Positions 37,616 to 48,806 of a stretch of DNA of 64,000 nt are shown here, piece after piece. The position numbers were made by a program, and so were the translations under genes. Numbering within the stretch: position 1 is the first letter of the stretch; every line of letters starts with the position of its first letter. Below the pieces are notes generated by a model. That model searched no databases. It saw nothing but the letters and a program-made list of their open reading frames with translations, and was not told the DNA's origin. The stretch is from positions 1 through 64,000 of the forward strand of contig JAFEEG010000008.1 of NCBI GenBank assembly GCA_018241225.1. Reading direction: 5' to 3'. Origin of the DNA: Pseudomonadota bacterium. GTDB lineage: Bacteria > Pseudomonadota > Gammaproteobacteria > Burkholderiales > Burkholderiaceae_C.

Positions 37616-38416
37616 TCATCGCCGAACAGGAATTCCGCGCGCTTGCATGCAGTCTTTGGCCTCGCCCACGGTGTATTCGCCATAGTGGAAGATGCTGGCG
37701 GCCAGCACCGCATCGGCCCCGCCCTGCTGCACCCCGTCGGCCAGGTGGTCGAGGTTGCCCACGCCGCCCGAGGCGATGACCGGCACGCTGACCGCGTCGC
37801 TCACCGCGCGGGTGAGCGCCAGGTCGAAGCCGCTCTTGGTGCCGTCGCGGTCCATGCTGGTCAGCAGGATCTCGCCGGCGCCGCGGCGGGCCATCTCGAC
37901 GGCCCACTGCACGGCGTCCAGGCCGGTGTTCTTGCGCCCGCCGTGGCTGTAGACGTCCCAGCCGGGCCCCACGGGCTGGCCGTCGGCGCCGGCACGCTGC
38001 TCGTCCTGCGCGCTGCGGCGCTTGGCATCGATGGCCACCACGATGCACTGCGCGCCGTACTTGGCCGAGGCGTCGGAAATGACCTGTGGATTCGCGATGG
38101 CAGCGGAATTGAAACTGGTCTTGTCCGCGCCGGCGTTGAGCAGTCGCCGCACGTCGGCCACGGTGCGCACGCCTCCGCCCACCGTGAGCGGAATGAACAC
38201 CTGCGACGCCACCGCCTCGATGATGGGCAGGATGAGGTCGCGCCCGTCGCTGGTGGCGGTGATGTCCAGGAAGGTGAGTTCGTCGGCGCCCTGTGCGTTG
38301 TAGCGCGCCGCGATCTCGACCGGATCGCCGGCGTCGCGCAGTTCGACGAAGTTGACGCCCTTGACGACACGGCCACCGGTCACGTCAAGGCAGGGAATGA
38401 TTCGCTTGGCAAGCAT
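37616..38416 (-). CDS. hisF: Imidazole glycerol phosphate synthase, cyclase subunit
   Basis: 266 residues, a TIM barrel. Catalytic D11 sits in IIPCLDV; the second catalytic Asp is in [16 protein letters not shown] 20-residue loop after AIDAKRR ([18 protein letters not shown]) is longer than in E. coli. It pairs with HisH, whose gene is about 4 kb away. First of the hisFIE-x-hinT-tat segment; the mutarotase gene lies 21 bases upstream on the same strand. Confidence 0.97.
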   Translation of the reverse strand: MLAKRIIPCLDVTGGRVVKGVNFVELRDAGDPVEIAARYNAQGADELTFLDITATSDGRDLILPIIEAVASQVFIPLTVGGGVRTVADVRRLLNAGADKTSFNSAAIANPQVISDASAKYGAQCIVVAIDAKRRSAQDEQRAGADGQPVGPGWDVYSHGGRKNTGLDAVQWAVEMARRGAGEILLTSMDRDGTKSGFDLALTRAVSDAVSVPVIASGGVGNLDHLADGVQQGGADAVLAASIFHYGEYTVGEAKDCMQARGIPVRR

Positions 38417-38437
38417 GATGAGAAAAGAAATAGAGAA

Positions 38438-39271
38438 CTAGGCCAGGGTCAGCTCTTGCCAACCCTTCCATTGGGCGCCGCCGTGCAGCTGTACCGGCTC
38501 GTCGATACGGGCGGCTTCCACGCAGAGCATATGGCGATAGCCGTCGTCCGGCATATCGGCGAGTTTCGCGCTCAATTGTGCGCCGGGGTTCCACACTACG
38601 GTTTCGGTGCAGCTCGCACTTTGCCGGATCGCCAGCGTACCGCTGGGCTGGACGAGCCGCAGCCCCCCCGCCGGCGAGGCGTAGACGCTGTCGAATTCGC
38701 TGGTAAAGCGCAATGCGGGTGCCATTTCGACGTGGCGGTCGTCGCGCACCGCATCCCACCGATTGGCGCCCAGAAGGCCCTCCAGGCGCACGTCGGCAAT
38801 CTCGTCGACGCGCAGGTAGGTGTGCAGGGCGGCGGCAAAGGTCCAGGGGGCAGAGCCGGTGTTGTCCACGGTCAGGGTCATGCGCAGGCTGCCCGGCTGC
38901 AGCGCAACACGCAACTCCGCACGGAAGGCATGGGGCCAGAAGGCGCGCGTGGCATCGCCCTCGTGCAGCACCAGTGCCAGCTCGCGCGGCGCGCCACCGT
39001 GGTCTTCCAGTTGCCACGGCATGTTGCGCACGAAGCCGTGTTTGGGCAGTGGGCCGCGCTGGTTGAACTGCGGAAAGCAGATGGGCACGCCGCCGCGGAT
39101 GGCGCTGTGGCCGTCCATCAGGGCCTGCGGGCTGAGGTACATCCGCTCGACCCCCGCGCCGATCCACGACAGCACCTGGGCGCCATGGCGCGCCACCACG
39201 ACGGCGTCGCCTTCGGGCAGCGCAAGTCGAAAGGCGGGCAGGCCGTGAAATTCGAGGCTTTGGATGGACAT
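38438..39271 (-). CDS. Aldose 1-epimerase-like D-hexose-6-phosphate mutarotase
   Basis: 277 residues, beta-sandwich of the YeaD type. Family features are GAQVLSWIGAGVERMYLSPQ, RGGVPICFPQF, HGFVRNMPW, LTLTVDNTGSAPWTF-like, and VVWNPGAQLSAKLADMPDDGY near the C-terminus with the catalytic Glu and His implied by FTSEFD and the HGFVR segment. It catalyses anomer interconversion of hexose-6-phosphates. It is transcribed toward hisF and faces the symporter gene. Confidence 0.9.
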   Translation of the reverse strand: MSIQSLEFHGLPAFRLALPEGDAVVVARHGAQVLSWIGAGVERMYLSPQALMDGHSAIRGGVPICFPQFNQRGPLPKHGFVRNMPWQLEDHGGAPRELALVLHEGDATRAFWPHAFRAELRVALQPGSLRMTLTVDNTGSAPWTFAAALHTYLRVDEIADVRLEGLLGANRWDAVRDDRHVEMAPALRFTSEFDSVYASPAGGLRLVQPSGTLAIRQSASCTETVVWNPGAQLSAKLADMPDDGYRHMLCVEAARIDEPVQLHGGAQWKGWQELTLA

Positions 39272-39438
39272 CCCTCGATTCTAGGGAGCCGCCGACCCGG
39301 CATTGAAGGGCCCGGCGCCGGGCCGCGATCCGGACGGCATTGCGGCAGCCGCAAAAATCGCATGAAATGCAGTGGCCGTCCGACGAAGGGGCCGGTGCGG
39401 CGGCTTGAAGAAAGACACCAATACTTCCGAGGGGTCAC

Positions 39439-40743
39439 ATGAGAAAACTGCCACCTGCGCTGTGGATCCTGATCGCCATGGTGATTGGCGTGGTGCTCGG
39501 CCACATGGTCCACGCCAGCTTTCCCGACATCAAGGTCGCCAGCGAGATCGCCGGGTACATCTCGATCATCTCGGACGTGTTCCTGCGCCTGATCAAGATG
39601 CTGATCGGCCCGCTGGTGTTCTCCACGCTGGTGGTGGGCATTGCGCACATGGGTGACGCGGCCTCGGTGGGGCGCGTGTTCGGCAAGTCGCTGGCATGGT
39701 TCATCACCGCCTCGCTGGTCTCGCTCGTGCTGGGCCTGATCATGGCCAACCTGCTGCAGCCCGGCGCCAACCTGGGGCTGCCGCTGCCCGACATCGGCAG
39801 CTCGGCCAACTTGGCCACCTCCAAGTTCACGGTCAAGGACTTCGTCAGCCACCTGGTGCCCAAGTCCTTTGCCGAGGCCATGGCCAACAACGAGATCCTG
39901 CAGATCGTGGTGTTCTCGATGTTCTTCGGCGTGGCGCTGGCCTCGCTGGGCGAGAAGGCCCGCACGCTTATCAATGCCATCGACGAGCTTTCGCACGCCA
40001 TGCTCAAGATCACCGGCTACGTGATGAAGCTGGCGCCATTGGCGGTCATGGCCGCCATGGCCGCCACCGTGGCCGTCAACGGGCTGGGCATCCTGCTCAA
40101 GTTCGCGGTGTTCATGGGAGACTTCTATCTGAGCCTGTTCCTGCTGTGGGGCCTGCTGGTGTTCGCCGGCTACATCTTCCTGGGCCGGCGCGTGTTCAAG
40201 CTGCTGGTGCTCATCAAGGAGGCCTTCCTGCTGTCCTTTGCCACCGCCAGCTCCGAGGCGGCCTACCCCAAGATCCTGGACGCGCTCGACCGCTTCGGCG
40301 TCAAGCGCAAGATCTCCAGCTTCGTGATGCCCATGGGCTACTCCTTCAACCTGGACGGCTCGATGATGTACTGCACCTTCGCGGTGCTGTTCATCGCGCA
40401 GGCCTACGACATCCATCTGTCGCTGGGCACGCAGGTCACCATGCTGTTGATCCTGATGCTCACCTCCAAGGGCATGGCCGGCGTACCGCGCGCCTCGCTG
40501 GTGGTGATTGCCGCCACCCTGAACCACTTCAACATTCCGGAGGCGGGGCTGCTGCTGATCCTGGGCGTCGATACCTTCCTGGACATGGGCCGCTCGGCCA
40601 CCAACGCGGTGGGCAACTCCATTGCCACGGCGGTGGTGGCCAAGTGGGAGGGAGAGCTCATCCCCGAGGCCGAGGCCGATGCCAACGCCCTCCAACTGGA
40701 CAAGGAAGCTGCCGCCACGCTGGCCAATCCGGCACATGGCTGA
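39439..40743 (+). CDS. Dicarboxylate/amino acid:cation symporter (DAACS family, DctA/GltP-like)
   Basis: 434 residues, eight membrane segments and two re-entrant hairpins. HP1 carries FATASSEAAYPK, TM7 NLDGSMMYCTFAVLFIAQ, HP2 SKGMAGVPRASLVVIAAT, and TM8 DTFLDMGRSATNAVGNSIAT, the substrate-binding signature of this family. SD GAGGGG lies seven bases before the ATG. Substrates in the family are C4-dicarboxylates or glutamate/aspartate; which one cannot be set here. It stands between the his segments and is followed after 13 bases by a GltI-like binding protein. Confidence 0.93.
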   Translation: MRKLPPALWILIAMVIGVVLGHMVHASFPDIKVASEIAGYISIISDVFLRLIKMLIGPLVFSTLVVGIAHMGDAASVGRVFGKSLAWFITASLVSLVLGLIMANLLQPGANLGLPLPDIGSSANLATSKFTVKDFVSHLVPKSFAEAMANNEILQIVVFSMFFGVALASLGEKARTLINAIDELSHAMLKITGYVMKLAPLAVMAAMAATVAVNGLGILLKFAVFMGDFYLSLFLLWGLLVFAGYIFLGRRVFKLLVLIKEAFLLSFATASSEAAYPKILDALDRFGVKRKISSFVMPMGYSFNLDGSMMYCTFAVLFIAQAYDIHLSLGTQVTMLLILMLTSKGMAGVPRASLVVIAATLNHFNIPEAGLLLILGVDTFLDMGRSATNAVGNSIATAVVAKWEGELIPEAEADANALQLDKEAAATLANPAHG

Positions 40744-40756
40744 GCAAGGAGTGCAG

Positions 40757-41692
40757 ATGGCGCACTGGTTGCCGCTTTTGCTGCAGGCCCGACACCACCG
40801 CCGGGCATGGCTTGCGGGCGCCGCCACGGTGCTTGCCGTGGCGGCCGGACCCGGCCATGCGCAGGACGCGCAGCTGTCGGGCACGCTGGCCAAGGTCCGC
40901 GCCAGCGGCAGCATTGCGCTGGGCTTTCGCGAATCTTCGGTGCCCTTTTCCTTCCTGTCGCCGCGCAAGGAGCCCATCGGCTATTCGGTGGAACTGTGCA
41001 AGGCCCTGGTCGGCTCCATCGAGGACGCGGTCAACAAGAGCCTGGCCATCCGCTGGGTGCCGGTCACGGCCGCGTCGCGCATCGACGCCGTGGAAAGCGG
41101 GCAGATCGACCTGGAGTGCGGCTCGACCACCAACAACCTGGAGCGGCAAAAGCGCGTGGCCTTCTCGCCCACCATCTTCGTCTCGGGCACGCGGCTGATG
41201 GTGAAGAAGGGCTCGCCGGTGCGCTCCTTCCGCGACCTGGCAGGCAAGAAGGTGGCGGTGACGGCTGGAACCACCAACGAGAAGGCGCTGCGTGACCTGG
41301 ACGCCCGCTTCAAGCTGGGCATGAACATCGTCGTCTCGCAGGAGCACTCGCAATCCTTCGAGCTGGTGGCGCGCGGCGAGGCCGACGCCTTCGCCACGGA
41401 CGACGTACTGCTGTACGGCCTGATCGCGCAGCGCAACGCCAAGGCCGACTACGTGGTGCTTGGCGACGAGCTCTCGTACGACCCCTACGGCATCGTGTAT
41501 CGCAAGAACGATCCGCAGTTGGCCAAGGTGGTGAAGGACGCGTTGCAGATCCTGGCCGAAGACGGCGAGATCGAGCGGCAGTACAAGCGCTGGTTCCTGC
41601 GCAAGCTGCCCACGGGCGAAAGCATCGACCTGCCGATGAGCGCGCAGCTCGCGAGCATCATCGAGGCCATGGCGGTAAAGCCGGCCGAATAG
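40757..41692 (+). CDS. Orphan amino acid ABC solute-binding protein (GltI-like)
   Basis: 311 residues. Signal peptide to about residue 36 (RRAWLAGAATVLAVAAGPGHA). The mature part closely resembles E. coli GltI as I recall it: LGFRESSVPFSFLS, YSVELCKALV, ECGSTTNNLERQKRVAFS, TIFVSGTRLMVKKGS, AVTAGTTNEKALRDL and DDVLLYGLIA. GltI binds glutamate/aspartate for the GltIJKL importer. No permease or ATPase gene is adjacent. AAGGAG lies five bases before the ATG. Probably cotranscribed with the symporter. Confidence 0.92.
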   Translation: MAHWLPLLLQARHHRRAWLAGAATVLAVAAGPGHAQDAQLSGTLAKVRASGSIALGFRESSVPFSFLSPRKEPIGYSVELCKALVGSIEDAVNKSLAIRWVPVTAASRIDAVESGQIDLECGSTTNNLERQKRVAFSPTIFVSGTRLMVKKGSPVRSFRDLAGKKVAVTAGTTNEKALRDLDARFKLGMNIVVSQEHSQSFELVARGEADAFATDDVLLYGLIAQRNAKADYVVLGDELSYDPYGIVYRKNDPQLAKVVKDALQILAEDGEIERQYKRWFLRKLPTGESIDLPMSAQLASIIEAMAVKPAE

Positions 41693-41707
41693 CCGGCGCA
41701 CCGGCTA
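41690..41707. terminator. Short hairpin between converging genes
   Basis: TAGCCGG-CGCA-CCGGCTA is a perfect 7-bp stem overlapping the binding-protein stop region and facing hisA. No T-run follows on either strand, so termination is uncertain. Confidence 0.35.
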
Positions 41708-41721
41708 CTTGTCCAGGAGGG

Positions 41722-42465
41722 TCAGGCGGCGGCGAGCTGGTCGGCGCGCAATTGCGCCGCAGCAAAGTCGAGGTCGCCCGTGTAGATGGCGCGACCGCAG
41801 ATCACGCCCTCCACGCCTTCGTCCTCGACGGCGCACAGCTTTTCGATATCGGCCATGCCGGCCAGACCGCCCGAGGCGATGACCGGAATGGTCAGCGCCT
41901 GCGCCAGGCGCACCGTGGCGTCGATGTTGATGCCCGAGAGCATGCCGTCGCGCCCGATGTCGGTGTAGATGATCGACTCCACACCGTAGTCCTCGAACTT
42001 CTTGCCCAGGTCAGCCACTTCATGGCCCGTGAGCTTGCTCCAGCCGTCGGTGGCCACCTTGCCGTCCTTCGCATCGAGGCCGACGATGATGTGGCCGCCG
42101 AAGGCGCTGCACGCGTCCTTGAGGAAACCGGGGTTCTTCACCGCGGCCGTGCCGATGATCACGTAGCGCAGACCGTCGTCGATGTAGCGCTCGATGGTGT
42201 CCAGGTCGCGGATGCCGCCACCCAGTTGCACCGGAATGTCGTCACCCACTTCTTGCAGGATGGCCTTGATGGCCGCGTGGTTCTGCGGTTTGCCGGCAAA
42301 GGCACCATTCAAGTCGACCAGGTGCAGGCGGCGCGCTCCGGCGTTCACCCATTTGCGCGCCATGGCCGCCGGGTCTTCACTGAAGATGGTGGATTGGTCC
42401 ATGTCGCCCTGTTTAAGGCGAACGCAGCGGCCGTCTTTGAGATCGATTGCGGGAATCAACAGCAT
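41722..42465 (-). CDS. hisA: ProFAR isomerase (HisA)
   Basis: 247 residues, TIM barrel that isomerises ProFAR to PRFAR. Catalytic D8 in IPAIDLKDG and the second Asp in [12 protein letters not shown]. The start at 42465 has the usual [10 protein letters not shown]-terminus; the longer frame to 42510 is discarded. Last gene of the hisGD-x-CBHA run before the interruption; hisF resumes beyond the symporter pair. Confidence 0.97.
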   Translation of the reverse strand: MLLIPAIDLKDGRCVRLKQGDMDQSTIFSEDPAAMARKWVNAGARRLHLVDLNGAFAGKPQNHAAIKAILQEVGDDIPVQLGGGIRDLDTIERYIDDGLRYVIIGTAAVKNPGFLKDACSAFGGHIIVGLDAKDGKVATDGWSKLTGHEVADLGKKFEDYGVESIIYTDIGRDGMLSGINIDATVRLAQALTIPVIASGGLAGMADIEKLCAVEDEGVEGVICGRAIYTGDLDFAAAQLRADQLAAA

Positions 42466-42497
42466 GGCAGGCAAAGTGGCCCCGGCAGGGGGCCTCG

Positions 42498-43145
42498 TCA
42501 AGGGTTCCAATGGAGAAAGTTTCGATAGAGCTGCAACCCGAAGTCCGCACTTTTCTCGGGGTGGAACTGGGTCGCAAAAATGTTATCGCGGGCTACGGCG
42601 GCGGTAAAGGTATCGCCGTACTCGGCCTCGCCCACACTGTGGCGCGAATCCGTCGGTCGAGCGTAGAAGCTGTGCACGAAGTAGAACCACGCCTGGTCGG
42701 GCACCTTGTCCCACAACGCGTGCGCCTGGGCCTGGCGCACCTGGTTCCAGCCCATCTGCGGCACCTTGTAGCGGCTGCCGTCGGGCTGTATGCGGCCTTC
42801 GAGCTCGAACTTCCTGACTTGCCCGGGAATGAGGCCCAGCCCGTCGGTGTCGCCCTCTTCGCTGTGGCTGAGCAGCATTTGCATGCCCACGCACACGCCG
42901 AAAAGCGGCTTGCTCGCCGCGGCCTCGAGCACGGATTCGAGCAGGCCCGACTCGCGCAACTCGCGCATGCAGTCGGGAATGGCACCCTGCCCCGGCAGCA
43001 CGACGCGCGTGCAGTCGCGCACGACCTGGGGGTCGGAAGTCACGAAAACCTGGACGCCGACCTCATCGGCCGCGTGCTGGACGGCCTGGGACACGGAGCG
43101 CAGATTGCCCATGCCGTAATCGACGACCGCAACGGTATTAGCCAT
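42498..43145 (-). CDS. hisH: Imidazole glycerol phosphate synthase, glutamine amidotransferase subunit
   Basis: 215 residues, class I glutaminase. Nucleophile C85 in GVCVGMQML; the catalytic His-Glu pair is in ATQFHPEKS near the C-terminus. It supplies ammonia to HisF. Located between hisB and hisA. Confidence 0.97.
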   Translation of the reverse strand: MANTVAVVDYGMGNLRSVSQAVQHAADEVGVQVFVTSDPQVVRDCTRVVLPGQGAIPDCMRELRESGLLESVLEAAASKPLFGVCVGMQMLLSHSEEGDTDGLGLIPGQVRKFELEGRIQPDGSRYKVPQMGWNQVRQAQAHALWDKVPDQAWFYFVHSFYARPTDSRHSVGEAEYGDTFTAAVARDNIFATQFHPEKSADFGLQLYRNFLHWNP

Positions 43146-43169
43146 GCGTACTGCTAGCGAAGCAAAAGA

Positions 43170-43805
43170 TCAGAGGGAGCCCTTGGTGGAGGGGACGACG
43201 CCTGCGGACCGCGGATCGAGTTCGAGTGCGGCACGCAGGGCGCGCGCAAAGGCCTTGAAAACGGTTTCGCACTGGTGATGCGCATTGACGCCCTTGAGGT
43301 TGTCGATGTGCAGCGTGACGAAGGCGTGGTTCACAAAGCCCTGGAAGAACTCGTAGGTGAGCTGGCTGTCGAAGGTTCCGATCATGCCACTTGTGAAGGG
43401 CACGTCCATCACCAGGCCCGGGCGGCCCGAGAAATCGATGACCACGCGCGACAGGGCTTCGTCCAGCGGCACGTAGGCATGGCCATAGCGGCGGATGCCC
43501 TTCTTGTCGCCTACCGCCTTGGCCACCGCCTGCCCAAGGGTGATGCCAACGTCCTCCACCGTGTGGTGGCCGTCGATGTGCAGGTCGCCCTTGCAGTCGA
43601 TGAACAGGTCGATCAGCCCGTGGCGGGCAATCTGGTCGAGCATGTGGTCGAAAAAGCCGATGCCGGTGGACAGCTGCGCCTTACCGGTGCCGTCGAGGTC
43701 GACGCGCACCTTGATCCTGGTCTCGGCGGTGTTGCGCTCGACTTCGGCCGTGCGCGCGCCGGCGGCGATGCTGGTGACTGCTTCAGGAGCCGTGGGGGTA
43801 TTCAT
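43170..43805 (-). CDS. hisB: Imidazoleglycerol-phosphate dehydratase
   Basis: 211 residues, the monofunctional dehydratase (no HisN phosphatase domain). Metal-binding His clusters appear in [14 protein letters not shown] and [12 protein letters not shown], and in the repeat [12 protein letters not shown]. The ATG at 43805 overlaps the hisC stop by four bases. Confidence 0.97.
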   Translation of the reverse strand: MNTPTAPEAVTSIAAGARTAEVERNTAETRIKVRVDLDGTGKAQLSTGIGFFDHMLDQIARHGLIDLFIDCKGDLHIDGHHTVEDVGITLGQAVAKAVGDKKGIRRYGHAYVPLDEALSRVVIDFSGRPGLVMDVPFTSGMIGTFDSQLTYEFFQGFVNHAFVTLHIDNLKGVNAHHQCETVFKAFARALRAALELDPRSAGVVPSTKGSL

Positions 43806-44890
43806 AGTGATTGTTCGAGGGCTGCCAGCATCTGCTTGTTCTCTTCGGCCGTTCCGACCGTGAGGCGCAGGCAATTGGCCAGCAATGGGTGCATTTTAGA
43901 AATGTTCTTCACCAGCACGCCGCGGGCCCTCATACCCTCGAAGGCTTTGCCGGCATCGGGCACGCGCACCAGGATCATGTTGGCCTGGCTGGGCCAGCTC
44001 TTGACGCCTGGCAGCCGGGCCAGGGCCTGGAAGATCCAGTCGCGCTGCTCACGGATCTGCCGGGCCTGCTCGGCGAAGACGTCGGCATGCTCCAGCGCAA
44101 AGAGTGCGCACTCGCAGTTGAGCACGCTGATGTTGTAGGGCGGGCGCAGCTTGTCGACCTCGCTGATGAGGGCCGAAGGACCCATCATGTATCCGAGGCG
44201 CGCACCGGCCAGCCCGAACTTGCTCAGGGTGCGCATCAGCAAAACATGGCCGTGGCCCGCAACGCGGTCGATATAGGAGCGCGCGGCAAAGGGCTGGTAG
44301 GCCTCGTCGATGACCACCAGGCCGCCCTGCTCGCCCTGGGCCTGGATGATCCGCTCGATGACGGCGTCATCCCACAGGTTGGCGGTGGGGTTGTTCGGGT
44401 AGGCCAGGTACACGATGGCGGGGCGCTCCTTGGCGATGGCGGCCAGCATGGCGGCTTCGTCGAGCTCGAAATCGGCCGTGAGCGGCACGCCGACGAACTT
44501 CAGGCCCTGCAGCTGCGCGCTCATGGCGTACATCACGAAGCCCGGCACGGGCGCCAGGATGCTTGCGTCTGGCAGGTCGCAGGCCATGGCCAGCAGCGAG
44601 ATGAGCTCGTCCGAGCCGTTGCCCAGCATCAGGCCAAAGCCTTCGGGCAGGCCCGCGTAGGCGGCCAGGGCGCGCTGCAGGTCGGCCACGCGCTCGCCCG
44701 GGTAGCGGTTGATGGCCACCGCGCCCAGGCGCTTGCCCAGCTCGGCCTGCAACTCCTTCGGCAGGCCGAAGGGGTTCTCCATGGCGTCGAGCTTGACCAT
44801 TCCGCGCGAGTCCTGAGCCGCATAGGCGTGCATGCCCTGCACGTCGGCTCGTATGCGTTGCAGGGGGGATGTGGCGATGTCGGCTGTCAT
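43802..44890 (-). CDS. hisC: Histidinol-phosphate aminotransferase
   Basis: 362 residues, PLP-dependent. PLP lysine K224 in [26 protein letters not shown] and VIDEAYQPF are conserved PLP-site segments. It transaminates imidazole acetol phosphate using glutamate. Directly downstream of the Rap1a/Tai-like gene. Confidence 0.97.
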   Translation of the reverse strand: MTADIATSPLQRIRADVQGMHAYAAQDSRGMVKLDAMENPFGLPKELQAELGKRLGAVAINRYPGERVADLQRALAAYAGLPEGFGLMLGNGSDELISLLAMACDLPDASILAPVPGFVMYAMSAQLQGLKFVGVPLTADFELDEAAMLAAIAKERPAIVYLAYPNNPTANLWDDAVIERIIQAQGEQGGLVVIDEAYQPFAARSYIDRVAGHGHVLLMRTLSKFGLAGARLGYMMGPSALISEVDKLRPPYNISVLNCECALFALEHADVFAEQARQIREQRDWIFQALARLPGVKSWPSQANMILVRVPDAGKAFEGMRARGVLVKNISKMHPLLANCLRLTVGTAEENKQMLAALEQSL

Positions 44891-44901
44891 GTGTCTTGTT
44901 T

Positions 44902-45258
44902 TCAGTGGGTGCAGCGATAGCTGTTCTGCAGGGCGGTCTTCACGACGAGCTGAACGGGCATGTCGGCCTCGTACTGGTCGGCGTTGCGGCTGAGTTCGGC
45001 CTGGTAGAGCGAGCGGGCCATGGAGGGCTCCAGGCGCCGGCCGTCGATGCAGAAGATGGGCTTGCGGCCTTCGCGAACTGCCGTGTCGCTGGCTTCGCGC
45101 AGGCCTTCCATCACGCCCACAAGGTAGTAGTTGGCGTAGGTCTTGCCGTCCTTCTCGTTGGCTTCCAGGCCGCGCATCTCCCGGATGCTCATGGCCTGGG
45201 ACGTGCCAGCCAAAAGCACAAGGGCGAGCGCCAGCAGCGCGTGTACCTGCAGGCGCAT
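44902..45258 (-). CDS. Small exported protein with Rap1a/Tai-like domain
   Basis: 118 residues, signal peptide LQVHALLALALVLLAGTSQA (cleavage near 22). The rest matches the pattern of Rap1a/Tai-type periplasmic proteins: YANYYLVGVMEGLREA, then KPIFCIDGRRLEPSM with C70 and the closing VVKTALQNSYRC with C116, the two probably bridged. Tai/Rap1a proteins include periplasmic immunity partners of type VI amidase toxins, but many are orphan. It sits in-line between hisD (2 bases) and hisC (11 bases) with no toxin gene nearby. Domain assignment is from memory of the family and moderately sure. Confidence 0.75.
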   Translation of the reverse strand: MRLQVHALLALALVLLAGTSQAMSIREMRGLEANEKDGKTYANYYLVGVMEGLREASDTAVREGRKPIFCIDGRRLEPSMARSLYQAELSRNADQYEADMPVQLVVKTALQNSYRCTH

Positions 45259-45260
45259 GG

Positions 45261-46580
45261 CTACTTGCCCAGCCGCATGCGGGCGGCCTCGGCGTGCGCC
45301 TGCAGGCCTTCGCCTTCGGCCAGCGTGACGGCGATGGGGCCCAGCACCTGCGCGCCGGCCTGGCTGACTTCGATCAGGCTGCTTCGCTTCTGGAAGTCGT
45401 ACACGCCCAGCGGGCTGGAAAAGCGCGCCGTACCGCTGGTCGGCAGCACGTGGTTCGGGCCGGCGCAGTAGTCGCCCAGGCTTTCGCTGGTGAAGGCGCC
45501 CAGGAAGATCGCGCCGGCGTGGCGCAGCAACGGCTCCCAGCGACCCTGTTCGCGGCTGCTCACTTCGAGGTGCTCGGGGGCGATGCGGTTGCTGATCTCG
45601 CAGGCCTCTTCCATGCTCCGGGTCTGGATGAGCGCGCCGCGGCCATTGAGCGAGGCGGCAATGATGGCGGCGCGCGGCATGGTGGGCAGCAGGCGGTCGA
45701 TCTCGGCCTGCACCTTGTCGATGTAGGCGGCGTCCGGGCACAGCAGAATGCTCTGCGCCAGCTCGTCGTGCTCGGCCTGGCTGAACAGGTCCATGGCCAC
45801 CCATTCGGGCGGCGTGGTGCCGTCGGCCAGCACCAGGATTTCGCTCGGGCCGGCGATCATGTCGATGCCCACGGTGCCGAACACGCGGCGCTTGGCCGCC
45901 GCCACGTAGGCGTTTCCGGGGCCGGTGATCTTGTCCACGGCCGGCACGGTGGCCGTGCCGTAGGCCAGCGCGGCCACGGCCTGTGCGCCACCGATGGTGA
46001 AGGCGCGCGTCACGCCGGCCACATAGGCGGCGGCCAGCACCAACTGGTTCTTCTCGCCACCGGGCGTGGGCACCACCATGATGATTTCGCCCACTCCCGC
46101 CACGTGGGCCGGAATGGCGTTCATCAACACGCTGGACGGATAGGCCGCCTTGCCGCCGGGCACGTAGATGCCCACGCGGTCCAGCGGCGTGACCTTCTGG
46201 CCCAGCAGCGTGCCGTCTTCGTCGCGATAGCTCCAGCTTTCGCCGCTGGCCTTCTTCTGCGCCTCGTGGTAGCTGCGGACACGGCGTGCGGCCGCTTCGA
46301 GCGCGTCGCGCTGAGCAGCCGGCAGTGCCTCGAAGGCGGCCTTCAGCTCGTCCTTGGTGAGCTCGAGTTCGCCCAGGGTCTTGGCGCTGAGTCGGTCGAA
46401 GCGGTTGGTGTACTCGAGCACCGCCGCATCGCCGCGCGCCTGCACGTCCGCCAGGATGTCGGCCACCGTCTTCTCGATGGCCGCATCGGCATCCGCGGAC
46501 CAATGCAGCCGCGCCTTGAAGTCAGCTTCGAAGCTGGCGGAGGACGTGGACAGTCGGACAGGGGCGGCGATGGTGCTCAT
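45261..46580 (-). CDS. hisD: Histidinol dehydrogenase
   Basis: 439 residues, zinc enzyme oxidising histidinol to histidine in two steps. Signature [28 protein letters not shown] and [16 protein letters not shown] (zinc His in QAEHD) are intact, and [22 protein letters not shown] near the C-terminus. It begins 20 bases after hisG. Confidence 0.97.
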   Translation of the reverse strand: MSTIAAPVRLSTSSASFEADFKARLHWSADADAAIEKTVADILADVQARGDAAVLEYTNRFDRLSAKTLGELELTKDELKAAFEALPAAQRDALEAAARRVRSYHEAQKKASGESWSYRDEDGTLLGQKVTPLDRVGIYVPGGKAAYPSSVLMNAIPAHVAGVGEIIMVVPTPGGEKNQLVLAAAYVAGVTRAFTIGGAQAVAALAYGTATVPAVDKITGPGNAYVAAAKRRVFGTVGIDMIAGPSEILVLADGTTPPEWVAMDLFSQAEHDELAQSILLCPDAAYIDKVQAEIDRLLPTMPRAAIIAASLNGRGALIQTRSMEEACEISNRIAPEHLEVSSREQGRWEPLLRHAGAIFLGAFTSESLGDYCAGPNHVLPTSGTARFSSPLGVYDFQKRSSLIEVSQAGAQVLGPIAVTLAEGEGLQAHAEAARMRLGK

Positions 46581-46600
46581 TGACTTGCTTGGTGGGCGAC

Positions 46601-47241
46601 TTACTTGGAAGTGGGAATGGCGGATGCGAAGGCGTCGATGATGTGACGGATGGGCTCGCGCTTGAGCTTGAGCGCCGCCTGGTTGACCACCAGGCGCGCA
46701 CTGATGTCCATGATGCGCTCGACTTCGACCAGGTGGTTGGCACGCAGCGTGTTGCCGGTGGACACCAGGTCGACGATCGCGTCGGCCAGGCCAGTGAGCG
46801 GCGCCAGTTCCATGCTGCCGTAGAGCTTGATCAGGTCCACGTGCACGCCCTTGCTGGCGAAGAATTCACGCGCCAGGCCCACGTACTTGGTCGCGACCTT
46901 CAGGCGCGCGCCCTGGCGAACGGCGTTGGCATAGTCGTAGTCGGCGCGCACCGCCACGCTCAGGCGGCAGGCGGCAATCTTCAGGTCCAGCGGCTGGTAG
47001 AGCCCCTGGTTGCCGTGCTCGAGCAACACGTCCAGGCCGGTCACGCCCAGGTCGGCGCCGCCGTACTGCACATAGGTGGGCACGTCGGAAGCTCGCACCA
47101 GCACCACGCGCACATCGGGGCGGGTGGTGTCCAGGATGAGCTTGCGCGATTTTTCCGGATCTTCCGTGACCTCGATGCCGGCGGCCGCCAGCAATGGCAT
47201 GGTCTCCTCGAAGATGCGTCCCTTGGACAGCGCAAGCGTGA

Positions 47242-47245
<4 letters not shown>
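46601..47245 (-). CDS. hisG: ATP phosphoribosyltransferase, short form
   Basis: 214 residues from a GTG start. The short form lacks the C-terminal regulatory domain and needs HisZ as partner; hisZ is not in this window. PRPP loop segment [14 protein letters not shown] is present, and the N-terminus [18 protein letters not shown] is typical. The start overlaps the murA stop by four bases. First step of histidine synthesis. Confidence 0.97.
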
Positions 47246-48519
<1,274 letters not shown>

Positions 48520-48559
48520 GAACAGTCCAGAAAGAGTGAGGGCTGGGGCCTGATTGGCG

Positions 48560-48802
48560 CTATCGCGGTTGGGCGGCCCACTCGGCCGGGGTGAAGGTCT
48601 TCATCGACAGGGCATGCACCTCGTCGGTATGCATTTTCTCACCGAGCGTCTTGTAGACCCGCTGGTGCCGCGCGATGGGCCGCTTTCCCTCGAATTCGGC
48701 CGAGACGATGGTGGCGTACCAATGGCGGCCGTCGCCCTCGAGCGCGATGTGCTCGCAAGGCAGGCTTGCGGCGATGATGGTTTTGAGTTCGTCGGCGGTC
48801 AT
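48560..48802 (-). CDS. BolA/IbaG-family protein
   Basis: 80 residues. BolA-like fold with [28 protein letters not shown], the conserved His and C-terminal helix, closer to IbaG/YrbA (acid stress, Fe-S handling with monothiol glutaredoxin) than to long BolA. IbaG lies next to mla genes and murA in E. coli too. The ATG at 48802 was chosen over a longer frame. Four bases after the exporter permease. Confidence 0.92.
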   Translation of the reverse strand: MTADELKTIIAASLPCEHIALEGDGRHWYATIVSAEFEGKRPIARHQRVYKTLGEKMHTDEVHALSMKTFTPAEWAAQPR

Positions 48803-48806
48803 GGGG

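Noticed and set aside
37616..38416. The long HisF loop as an insertion or intein
   Set aside because: A 20-residue Gly/Gln-rich loop is normal length variation in betaproteobacterial HisF and has no splicing motifs.
39118..40977. A 619-residue minus-strand frame across the mutarotase-symporter region
   Set aside because: Overlaps two convincing genes, lacks any signature, and is rich in Gln/His/Asp from antisense reading.
41690..41707. Hairpin after the binding protein as a firm terminator
   Set aside because: Perfect stem but no T-run on either strand; listed only as a weak candidate.
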